This document shows, in pieces, positions 5,754-11,569 of a DNA stretch of 13,283 nt. Within the stretch, counting starts at the first letter, position 1. Each line of letters begins with the position of its first letter. The DNA is from Rhodoferax sp. (GTDB taxonomy: Bacteria; Pseudomonadota; Gammaproteobacteria; Burkholderiales; Burkholderiaceae_C): NCBI GenBank assembly GCA_028292305.1, contig JAQGMQ010000615.1, forward strand, positions 1 through 13,283. The letters are read 5' to 3'. The notes under the pieces are model-generated. The model was not told the DNA's origin. It saw only the letters and a list, made by a program, of their open reading frames with translations, and did not search any database. A program made the position numbers and the translations under genes.

Positions 5754-7091
5754 TCAGCGCAATCCCGGCAGCTTCCGCTCCGGTTCGCTGGGTACGCCGA
5801 CCAGGTGCTCGGCCAGGGTTTCATACAGAGGCCGGCTGATCATGCGTGCCACCAGGCTGGCCAGCAGGGCGCAGGCCATCAGGCTCAGCACCATCGAATG
5901 GCCGTCGACCATTTCCATCACGATGATGAAGGCCGTGAGCGGCGCCTGCGTGACGGCGGCCAGAAATCCGGCCATGCCCATGGCGATGAGCGCGGGGCCG
6001 AGCGCCGGCCCGGCCAGTTGCGCGATGCCGTCGCCGATGCCGGCGCCGATCGACAGTGACGGCGCGAAGATGCCGCCCGGCACGCCGCACCAGGCGGTGA
6101 GCCAGGTGGCGATGAATTTCAGCAACGTGTAGAGCGGTGTGAGCGCGTCGTGGCCGGCCAGCATCTGCTTGACGGCCTCGGAGCCGGCGCCGAAGGTGGC
6201 GCCGCCCGATGCGAGGCCGATCACCGCCACCACCAGCCCCAGGACCGCGGCAAAACGCACCGGCCAGCGTGCGCGCCAGCGGTTCAGCCGCTGCGGCGAA
6301 CCGGTGAGCGAGGCGATCATCAGGCGCGAGAAGATCCCGCCGGCCGCGCCGCTGGCCAGGGCCACCAGCAGCCCCGGCCCGACCAGCGCCCAGCCGAGCA
6401 CAGGCACCCGGATGATGCCGAAGTAGCTCAGGTTGCCGAAGGCCGACACCGCCACCAGGCCGGCCAGCACGATGGCGGTGATGATCAGGCCGCTCGACCG
6501 CGCTTCGAGCCGGCCCGCGAGTTCTTCGATGGCGAAGACGACGCCTGCCAGCGGCGCATTGAAGGCGGCCGCGATGCCCGCCGCACCGCCCGCCACCAGC
6601 AGCGCCCGGGTGTCGATGCTGCTGCCGGGCGACAGCCAGCGCCGCGCGTGCTGCATCACCCCCGCGGCCACCTGCACCGACGGGCCTTCGCGCCCGACCG
6701 ACAGCCCGGCCGCAAACCCGACCACGCCCAGCGCGATCTTGGCGACGGTCAGGCGCAGCGAGGCGAACATGCCGCGCCGCTCGGCTGGCATGGCCGGATG
6801 CAGCGCCGCCTTGATCTGCGGAATGCCCGAGCCGCTGGCGCCCGGAAACCAGCGCCGCGTGGCCCAGACGATGCCGGCGGTGAGTGCCGGGGTCCACACC
6901 AGCACGGCCCAGGGATGGCTGCGTTCGAGCTGGCTGAACAGGCCGAACGCCCATTCGGCCGCCATGGTGAACACCACCACGCACAGGCCGGCGGCCACCG
7001 CATAACCCAGCACGATGGCCCGGTCGAGCCAGGTGCGCCAGCCGGAGAGTTCGGCGCGCAGGTTCTCGACGAAATTGGGTTCGTGGTGCAT
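5754..7091 (-). CDS. ClC-family chloride channel or H+/Cl- antiporter
   Basis: This 445-residue inner-membrane protein has about ten or more hydrophobic segments and all the ClC signature loops. GSGIPQIK (87-94) carries the Cl-coordinating Ser88, GREGPSVQ (133-140) carries the gating Glu135, and GGIFAPSLSIGAG (339-351) is the third signature. The central Tyr is Tyr423 in RPLYETLAEH. IEE at 188-190 matches the position of the internal proton glutamate of E. coli ClcA (Glu203), which favours an antiporter over a channel; this mapping is by eye. There is no C-terminal CBS pair, and the length fits the short bacterial type. ATG 7091 is chosen because residues upstream in the open frame are low-complexity His/Arg/Gly filler. 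Bacterial ClC antiporters help in acid resistance. It is divergent from Bug receptor 2, with 261 bases between the starts. No functional link to the receptor is evident. Confidence 0.94.
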   Translation of the reverse strand: MHHEPNFVENLRAELSGWRTWLDRAIVLGYAVAAGLCVVVFTMAAEWAFGLFSQLERSHPWAVLVWTPALTAGIVWATRRWFPGASGSGIPQIKAALHPAMPAERRGMFASLRLTVAKIALGVVGFAAGLSVGREGPSVQVAAGVMQHARRWLSPGSSIDTRALLVAGGAAGIAAAFNAPLAGVVFAIEELAGRLEARSSGLIITAIVLAGLVAVSAFGNLSYFGIIRVPVLGWALVGPGLLVALASGAAGGIFSRLMIASLTGSPQRLNRWRARWPVRFAAVLGLVVAVIGLASGGATFGAGSEAVKQMLAGHDALTPLYTLLKFIATWLTAWCGVPGGIFAPSLSIGAGIGDGIAQLAGPALGPALIAMGMAGFLAAVTQAPLTAFIIVMEMVDGHSMVLSLMACALLASLVARMISRPLYETLAEHLVGVPSEPERKLPGLR

Positions 7092-7180
7092 GGCCGACGA
7101 TTGTGACAGCGGCGGGTTTTTGCCCGACCGAACCGGCCGACCGGCGTTGTCAGCAGGGGATGACGCAACCTGGCTACCCG

Positions 7181-7250
7181 GCATCGCCGTGGGCCGGACG
7201 TTGGATTGGCATCGGCGTGGGCCGGACGTTGGATTGGCATCGCCGTGGGC
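7181..7250. repeat. 28-bp tandem repeat, two and a half copies, upstream of Bug receptor 2
   Basis: Units run 7181-7208 and 7209-7236, differing at one base (GCATCGCCGTGGGC against GCATCGGCGTGGGC at their starts). A third partial unit, 7237-7250, repeats the first 14 bases. Each unit begins with the left arm of the dyad that is complete only at 7237-7255. Repeated half-sites at 28-bp spacing (close to, but not exactly, three helical turns) could load a regulator cooperatively. Simple slippage duplication would leave the same pattern. Confidence 0.9.
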
Positions 7251-7301
7251 GATGCGGCCCTGCCAAAAGACGATGGCGTCGGCGGTCGGATCAGGCACCA
7301 T
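7237..7301 (+). promoter_or_regulatory. LysR-type dyad and conserved leader block upstream of Bug receptor 2
   Basis: GCATCGCC-GTG-GGCGATGC at 7237-7255 is a perfect 8-bp inverted repeat with a three-base spacer. Its core ATC-N9-GAT (7239-7253) contains T-N11-A, the classic LysR-family operator pattern. CAAAAGACGATG (7264-7275) and GCACCAT (7295-7301) recur upstream of Bug receptor 3 at matching distances (9432-9443 and 9464-9470). The block ends about 50 bases before ATG 7353, where an activator site and promoter would be expected. The regulator is unknown; the LysR gene at the window end is a candidate. Confidence 0.5.
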
Positions 7302-7339
7302 CGCGTCGACCGTGCACACCACGATGCCGCGGCAACAAC

Positions 7340-7345
7340 AAGGAG
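7340..7345 (+). promoter_or_regulatory. Strong ribosome binding site of Bug receptor 2
   Basis: AAGGAG lies seven bases before ATG 7353. This fixes the start at 7353 although the frame is open further upstream through the tandem repeat. Confidence 0.8.
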
Positions 7346-7352
7346 ACAAGAC

Positions 7353-8315
7353 ATGATCCGTCCACTGCTGGTGGCCGCCGCCGCATTGCTCGCCGCCACG
7401 GCCTTGCAGGCGCAACCCTATCCCACCAAGCCGATCCGCATGATCACGCCGTTCCCGCCCGGCGGTGGCACCGACTTCCTGGCCCGCACGGTGGCCAACA
7501 AACTCACCGAGTTCAGCAAGTGGACGGTGGTGGTGGACAACCGGGCGGGCGCCGGCGGCACCATCGGGATCGGCGAAGCTGCACGGGCCGCGCCCACCGG
7601 CTACGACGTGGTGATGGGCCAGGTCGACAACCTGGCCGTGGCGCCGCTGCTCTACAAGAACCTGCCCTACGACGCGCAGAAGGACCTGCAGCCCGTGGCC
7701 CTGGTGGCCGACTCGCCGATCATCCTGCTGACCGCCAGCAGCTCGCCCTACAACAGCCTCGCCGACGTGGTGGCCGCGGCCCGCGCGGCGCCCGACAGCG
7801 TGACCTTCGCATCCGCCGGCAGCGGCACGGTGTCGCATCTGGTGGGTGAGTTGTTTGCGCTGACCGCGGGCATCAGGATGCGCCACATCCCGTACAAGGG
7901 CTCGACGCCGGCGTTGATCGACGTGATGGGCGGGCAGGTGGGCTTGCTGTCGTCGTCGATTCCCTCGGCGCTGAGCCAGGTCAAGGCCGGCAAGCTGCGG
8001 CCGCTGGCGGTGAGCTCGGCCAGACGCAGCCCGAGCCTGCCCGACGTGCCCACCATCGCCGAGTCGGGCTACAAGGATTTCAATGTCGGGGTCTGGTACG
8101 GCGTGTTCGCGCCGGCCGGCACGCCCAAGCCCATCGTCACCGCGTTCAACACCGAGGTGAACAAGATCCTGATGCAGGCCGATGTGCAGCAGGCGATCCG
8201 CAGCCAGGGCGGCGACATCAACCCGATGACGCCGGAGGAGCTTGGCGCGCGGCTGAAGGCCGACACGCTGAAGTGGCGCGGCGTGATCGACGCGGCGAAG
8301 ATCACGCTGGAGTAG
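7353..8315 (+). CDS. Bug/TctC-family periplasmic receptor (receptor 2)
   Basis: The 320-residue periplasmic binding protein is of the Bug/TctC family. MIRPLLVAAAALLAATALQA is a Sec signal peptide, with likely cleavage before QPYPTKPI. The two ligand-loop motifs are present as TPFPPGGGTDFLAR (32-45) and VVDNRAGAGGTIGIG (60-74). LPYDAQKDLQPVALVADSP, HIPYKGSTPALIDVMGGQVG and LPDVPTIAESGYKDF follow in family order. The usual Asp-Gly-Tyr-Thr after the second loop is Thr-Gly-Tyr-Asp (82-85), a small deviation. The start is set by AAGGAG seven bases before ATG 7353 and by the signal peptide. It stands alone in its transcription unit, divergent from the ClC gene and convergent on the lyase gene 17 bases away. 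Its leader shares operator-like elements with receptor 3, suggesting coregulation with the catabolic run. No TctA/TctB partner is visible, and the ligand is unknown. Confidence 0.93.
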   Translation: MIRPLLVAAAALLAATALQAQPYPTKPIRMITPFPPGGGTDFLARTVANKLTEFSKWTVVVDNRAGAGGTIGIGEAARAAPTGYDVVMGQVDNLAVAPLLYKNLPYDAQKDLQPVALVADSPIILLTASSSPYNSLADVVAAARAAPDSVTFASAGSGTVSHLVGELFALTAGIRMRHIPYKGSTPALIDVMGGQVGLLSSSIPSALSQVKAGKLRPLAVSSARRSPSLPDVPTIAESGYKDFNVGVWYGVFAPAGTPKPIVTAFNTEVNKILMQADVQQAIRSQGGDINPMTPEELGARLKADTLKWRGVIDAAKITLE

Positions 8316-8332
8316 CCCATGGCGGGGCGGCC

Positions 8333-9289
8333 TCAGCCCACGGCCGCCGCCTGCGACGCCAGGCTGTGCACGCGCAGGCGCGGGCCGGCGCGCATCACCT
8401 GGCCGGGCAGGGTGCGGCCCAGCACCTGTTCCAGGTCGAGCGCCACGGCGGTGAGTCGGGCAAGATCGATGCCGGTGGCGATGCCCAGTTCGTTCATCAG
8501 GTTGACCGTGTCCTCGGTGCAGATGTTGCCCGAGGCGCCGGGTGCGAACGGGCAGCCGCCGATGCCGGCCAATGACGACTCGTAGTCGGTGATGCCGAGC
8601 GCCAGGCCTTCCATCACGTTCACCAGGCCGATGCCGCGCGTGTTGTGGAAGTGCAGGGCCAGCGGCATCTGCGGCAGCCGTGCCCGCAGGCGTTGCACCG
8701 TGCTGCGCACCAGCGCCGGTGTGGCCATGCCGGTGGTGTCGCCGAGCGTGATGGCGTCGAAACCCAGCTCGGCGAATTGCGTGGCGATGGCTTCGATCTG
8801 CGCCAGCGGCACGTTGCCTTCGAAAGGGCAGCCGAAGGCCACGGCGATCGCGCCCTTCAGCTTCACGCCGGTGCCGCGCACCAGGCTGGCCGCGTCGCGC
8901 ATGTCCTGCAGCGACTCGGCCACGCTGCGGTTCAGGTTCTTCTGGTTGTGGCTTTCCGAGGCCGACAGGAACACCACGATCTCATCGGCCTGGGCCTCGA
9001 GTGCGCGTTCGATGCCGCGGCGGTTGGGCGCCAGCACACCGAGCGTGACGTCGGCCCGGCGCGTGATGCCGGCCAGCACCTCGGCCGCGTCGCGCATCTG
9101 CGGCACGGCGCGCGGCGACACGAACGAGCTGGCCTCGAAGTGCCGCACACCGGCGTCGATGAGCGCGTTGAGCAGCCGGATCTTGGTGGCCGTGGGCACG
9201 AATGCCGACTCCATCTGCAAGCCGTCGCGCAAGCCGACTTCGGTGATCCGCACCGCCTTCGGGAAGTTCGTTGAATGGGTCTCCTGCAT
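8333..9289 (-). CDS. Hydroxymethylglutaryl-CoA lyase family enzyme
   Basis: The 318-residue cytoplasmic TIM-barrel enzyme belongs to the HMGL-like (DRE-TIM metallolyase) family. HMG-CoA lyase splits 3-hydroxy-3-methylglutaryl-CoA into acetyl-CoA and acetoacetate, at the end of leucine catabolism. Visible key features are VGLRDGLQMES (18-28) with metal- and substrate-binding Arg21/Asp22, GDTTGMATP (183-191), HFHNTRG (213-219) with the two metal-binding histidines, and the signature GGCPFAPGASGN (244-255) with the catalytic loop Cys246. Length is normal for bacterial lyases. The start ATG 9289 has AAGGA seven bases upstream. No leucine-pathway neighbours (isovaleryl-CoA dehydrogenase, methylcrotonyl-CoA carboxylase) are present. 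Instead the gene is divergent from a receptor-lactonase-CoA-transferase run, so its substrate may be another branched hydroxy-acyl-CoA such as citramalyl-CoA. Family very secure; substrate open. Confidence 0.92.
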   Translation of the reverse strand: MQETHSTNFPKAVRITEVGLRDGLQMESAFVPTATKIRLLNALIDAGVRHFEASSFVSPRAVPQMRDAAEVLAGITRRADVTLGVLAPNRRGIERALEAQADEIVVFLSASESHNQKNLNRSVAESLQDMRDAASLVRGTGVKLKGAIAVAFGCPFEGNVPLAQIEAIATQFAELGFDAITLGDTTGMATPALVRSTVQRLRARLPQMPLALHFHNTRGIGLVNVMEGLALGITDYESSLAGIGGCPFAPGASGNICTEDTVNLMNELGIATGIDLARLTAVALDLEQVLGRTLPGQVMRAGPRLRVHSLASQAAAVG

Positions 9290-9368
9290 GTCTCGTCCTT
9301 GTTCGTCGGTGGGAGCCGCGCAGGATACAAGCCTTGTGGCCCGCCATGCGTGGTGATTCGGCAGCCTG

Positions 9369-9470
9369 GCATCGCCGCCGGCGATGGCGCCGAGGCTTGG
9401 TCTGGCATCGTGCCGCGCGACGGCCCAGCGTCAAAAGACGATGTGTGCGGCATGCGATTTCATGCACCAT
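9369..9470 (+). promoter_or_regulatory. LysR-type dyads and conserved leader block in the divergent lyase/receptor 3 promoter
   Basis: ATC-GCCGCCGGC-GAT at 9371-9385 is a perfect ATC-N9-GAT dyad (CATCGCC-GCC-GGCGATG over 9370-9386). A weaker site, ATC-GTGCCGCGC-GAC, lies at 9407-9421, 36 bases on. After it come CAAAAGACGATG (9432-9443) and GCACCAT (9464-9470), as upstream of Bug receptor 2. The CAAAAGACGATG ends exactly 36 bases after the start of the aligned site in both places. A two-site layout, one strong dyad and one weak one nearer the gene, is usual for LysR activators. The region could control both the lyase gene and the receptor 3 run. GCATG-N6-CATGC at 9450-9465 is a further small inverted repeat. 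Confidence 0.5.
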
Positions 9471-9487
9471 TCGCCCACATAAAAAAT

Positions 9488-9491
9488 GGAG
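9488..9491 (+). promoter_or_regulatory. Ribosome binding site deciding the start of Bug receptor 3
   Basis: GGAG lies nine bases before ATG 9501. An in-frame ATG at 9486 overlaps this site and has no purine-rich site of its own, so 9501 is preferred. Confidence 0.6.
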
Positions 9492-9500
9492 ACAGACACC

Positions 9501-10502
9501 ATGACCGCAGCCACCGACTTCGGGCGCCGTCGCCACCTCATTGCCGGCCTCGGCGCCCTGGGCCTGGGCACCGCGCTCGGCCTGCGCCCGGTGCGCGCGG
9601 CCACCGACTACCCCAACCGCCCGATCAGGATCATCGTGCCCTGGGCCGCGGGTGGCGGCGGCGACGTGGTGGTGCGGCTCTTGGCCACGGGCATCGGCGA
9701 ACGCCTGGGCCAGCCGGTGGTGGTGGACAACCGCGGCGGCGCCACCGGCACCATCGGCAGCGCCATCGCGGCCAAGAGCGCGGCCGACGGCTACACGCTG
9801 GTCTATGGCTCGGCCGATTCGCATTCCATCGTGCCCCACCTCTACAAGACGCTGCCCTACGACGCGCGGCGCGACTTCACCGCCGTGGCGCCCATCGGCT
9901 TCTTCCCGTATGCGCTGGCCGTGCACCCGTCGCTTCCGGCGCGCAACGTGGCCGAGTTCGTGCAGCTGGCCAAGGCCGCGAAGGAGCGGCTCACCTACGG
10001 CTCGTGGGGCGTGGGCAGCTCGGGCCAGGTGATGGTCGAGTCGCTCAAGCTGCAGGCCGGCGTCGACCTGCTGCACGTGCCCTACCAGGGCACCGCGCCG
10101 CTGATGATGGGCCTGGTGGCGGGCCAGGTGAATTCGGCGATCCTGCCGATGCCGCTGGTCGAGCAGCATGCCAAAAGCGGCGCCATCCGCCTGCTCGGCC
10201 TGACCTCGTACGAACGGCTGCCCGGCATGCCCGACCTGCCCACCATGAAGGAGCAGGGCGTGGCGCTCGATTCCGGCATCTGGGTCGGCTTCATGGGCCC
10301 GGCCAACCTGCCGGCCGACGTGCTCGACAAGATCCACGCTGCCATCGAAGCCACCGTGTCCGACGCGCGCATGCAGGACGCGCTGCGCAAGCTCTACGTG
10401 CTGCCCGAGGTCAAGGCGCAGCCGGCCTACCAGGCCTTCATCAACGGCGAATACGACCGCTGGGGCAAGATCATCCAGGCCGCGAAGATCACCCTCGAAT
10501 GA
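9501..10502 (+). CDS. Bug/TctC-family periplasmic receptor with twin-arginine-type signal (receptor 3)
   Basis: The 333-residue periplasmic binding protein is of the Bug/TctC family. Its N-terminus differs from the other two receptors. MTAATDFGRRRHLIAGLGAL and the following GLGTALGLRPVRA give a long n-region, an Arg-Arg-x-Leu-Ile motif (residues 10-14) and a mild hydrophobic core. This points to the Tat route, with cleavage near VRA|ATDYP. The mature protein has IIVPWAAGGGGDVVVR (44-59), VVVDNRGGATGTIGS (73-87), AADGYTLVYG (94-103), LPYDARRDF and HVPYQGTAPLMMGLVAGQVN. The first loop has Trp-Ala-Ala in place of the usual Phe-Pro-Ala, which may alter ligand choice. Start 9501 is supported by GGAG nine bases upstream. 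The lactonase-family gene follows after 22 bases and the CoA-transferase after that, so this receptor is probably dedicated to the substrate of those enzymes. No membrane subunits are visible. Confidence 0.92.
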   Translation: MTAATDFGRRRHLIAGLGALGLGTALGLRPVRAATDYPNRPIRIIVPWAAGGGGDVVVRLLATGIGERLGQPVVVDNRGGATGTIGSAIAAKSAADGYTLVYGSADSHSIVPHLYKTLPYDARRDFTAVAPIGFFPYALAVHPSLPARNVAEFVQLAKAAKERLTYGSWGVGSSGQVMVESLKLQAGVDLLHVPYQGTAPLMMGLVAGQVNSAILPMPLVEQHAKSGAIRLLGLTSYERLPGMPDLPTMKEQGVALDSGIWVGFMGPANLPADVLDKIHAAIEATVSDARMQDALRKLYVLPEVKAQPAYQAFINGEYDRWGKIIQAAKITLE

Positions 10503-10524
10503 ACACCGCCAAGAGCCCGACACC

Positions 10525-11502
10525 ATGAGCACCCTGGCGCAACCGCTGCCGCGCATCGGCAACCACCTGAACCGGCCCGAGTCGGTGATCGCGCTGGCCG
10601 ATGGCCGCCTGTATGCCTGCGACCGCGCCTGCGGCGTGGTGCGCGTGGGCGCGCCGCCGCCCGAGGACGCGCGTGTGGCCTGGCCGGTGGAAGACTTCGT
10701 GCCCAACGGCATCGCGCTGCTGGAAGACGGCAGCTTCCTGGTCGCCAACGTGGGCGCGCACGGCGGGGCCTGGCGCCTCACCGCGCCGGGCCAGGTCGAG
10801 CCCTACCTCAGCACCGCCAACGGCGTGCCGAACTCGCCGATGAACTTCCTGTTTCCCGACCCGCTGGGCCGCATCTGGGTGTCGCTGTGCACCCAGCACA
10901 ACCCGCGCAGCCTGGCCTTCCGGCCCGACAACGCCGATGCGGCCATCGGCATGGTCGACCACAGCGGGCAGTGCCGCATCATGGCCTCGGGCCTGGGCTT
11001 CAGCAACGAGCTGCGCGTCGACCCGAGTGGCCGCTGGCTGTATGTGAACGAGACCATGGCGCGTCGGCTGTCGCGCTTCGAGATTCGCGGCGGCCCGCGG
11101 CTCGGCCCACGCCAGACGGTGTGCGACTTCGGCCGCGGCACCTGGCCCGACGGGCTGGAGTTCGATGCCGAAGGCGGTGTGTGGCTGACCAGCGTGGTCA
11201 GCAACCGGCTGCTGCAGGTCACGCCCGACGGGCACTGCACCGTGCACATCGAAGACTGCTCGGAAGAAGCCATCGACGCCGCCGAAGCCGCTTTCGCCGG
11301 CCACCGTTTCGGCTGGGAAGAGATCAGCACCGGCAAGAACTTCAGCCTGCGCAACATCTCCAGCGTGGCCTTCGGCGGGCCCGATCTGCGCACGGCCTAC
11401 CTGGGCAGCCTGTTCAACGACGGGCTGTCGGTGTGGCAGGCGCCGGTGGCGGGCGCGAAGCCGGCGCACTGGCATTTCGGCGCCACGGTCATCGACCGTT
11501 GA
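10525..11502 (+). CDS. SMP-30/gluconolactonase-family hydrolase
   Basis: The 325-residue six-bladed beta-propeller enzyme is of the SMP-30/gluconolactonase/LRE-like family, which hydrolyses lactones (sugar-acid or other) using one divalent metal. The predicted metal ligands fall in the family order and spacing: Glu19 in NRPESVIALADG, Asn161 in GFSNELRVDPSG and Asp209 in TWPDGLEFDAEGGVW. Blade motifs of the type Asp-Gly-x-h-x-h-Ala or Asp-x-x-Gly-x-h-Trp recur at about 25-31, 67-74, 111-119, 164-172 and 213-220. There is no signal peptide, so it is cytoplasmic. ATG 10525 is 22 bases after the receptor 3 stop; AAGAG upstream is a modest ribosome site. Position in a run with a receptor and a CoA-transferase suggests it opens a lactone before activation. 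An insertion around residues 240-272 (acidic, with two Glu pairs) is longer than in compact family members. Family secure; substrate unknown. Confidence 0.88.
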   Translation: MSTLAQPLPRIGNHLNRPESVIALADGRLYACDRACGVVRVGAPPPEDARVAWPVEDFVPNGIALLEDGSFLVANVGAHGGAWRLTAPGQVEPYLSTANGVPNSPMNFLFPDPLGRIWVSLCTQHNPRSLAFRPDNADAAIGMVDHSGQCRIMASGLGFSNELRVDPSGRWLYVNETMARRLSRFEIRGGPRLGPRQTVCDFGRGTWPDGLEFDAEGGVWLTSVVSNRLLQVTPDGHCTVHIEDCSEEAIDAAEAAFAGHRFGWEEISTGKNFSLRNISSVAFGGPDLRTAYLGSLFNDGLSVWQAPVAGAKPAHWHFGATVIDR

Positions 11503-11529
11503 CCGTTGACCTTTTACCGTTGACCGTCG
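11495..11529. repeat. Five tandem 7-bp units, consensus ACCGTTG, across a stop codon
   Basis: Units are ACCGTTG (11495-11501), ACCGTTG (11502-11508), ACCTTTT (11509-11515), ACCGTTG (11516-11522) and ACCGTCG (11523-11529). The array covers the lactonase stop codon (11500-11502) and the start of the 67-base gap before the CoA-transferase gene. Seven-base periodicity points to slippage or to a phased set of short binding sites. It is a potential phase-variation or length-variable spot. Confidence 0.85.
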
Positions 11530-11547
11530 GCGCATCCAAATTATCGA
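11520..11547 (+). promoter_or_regulatory. Possible internal sigma-70-type promoter for the CoA-transferase gene
   Basis: TTGACC (11520-11525) matches five of six bases of the -35 consensus and is followed after 16 bases by TATCGA (11542-11547), a weak -10. It sits in an AT-richer pocket 22 bases before ATG 11570. The 67-base gap, longer than the 22-base gap upstream in the run, makes an internal promoter plausible. The -35 arises from the 7-bp repeat, so chance is a real alternative. Confidence 0.22.
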
Positions 11548-11569
11548 TTCAAACCTGAAGGCAAATCCC

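Noticed and set aside
6150..7106. A 318-residue plus-strand open frame opposite the ClC gene
   Set aside because: It is His/Arg/Gln/Pro-rich with no domain, while the minus strand has all ClC signature motifs.
7181..7250. CRISPR-like array
   Set aside because: The 28-bp units are directly adjacent with no spacers and no cas gene is present; it is a simple tandem repeat.
7206..7352. Upstream extension of Bug receptor 2
   Set aside because: It would translate the tandem repeat and operator and would bury the signal peptide; AAGGAG before ATG 7353 fixes the start.
7092..7886. N-terminal extension of the ClC reading frame upstream of ATG 7091
   Set aside because: The added 265 residues are low-complexity and antisense to Bug receptor 2 and its leader; the protein aligns with the family from 7091.
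8982..10781. A 599-residue minus-strand open frame across the lyase start and the whole of receptor 3
   Set aside because: It is antisense to two well-supported genes and is rich in Arg, His, Gly and Gln, as expected of an off-frame reading in GC-rich DNA.
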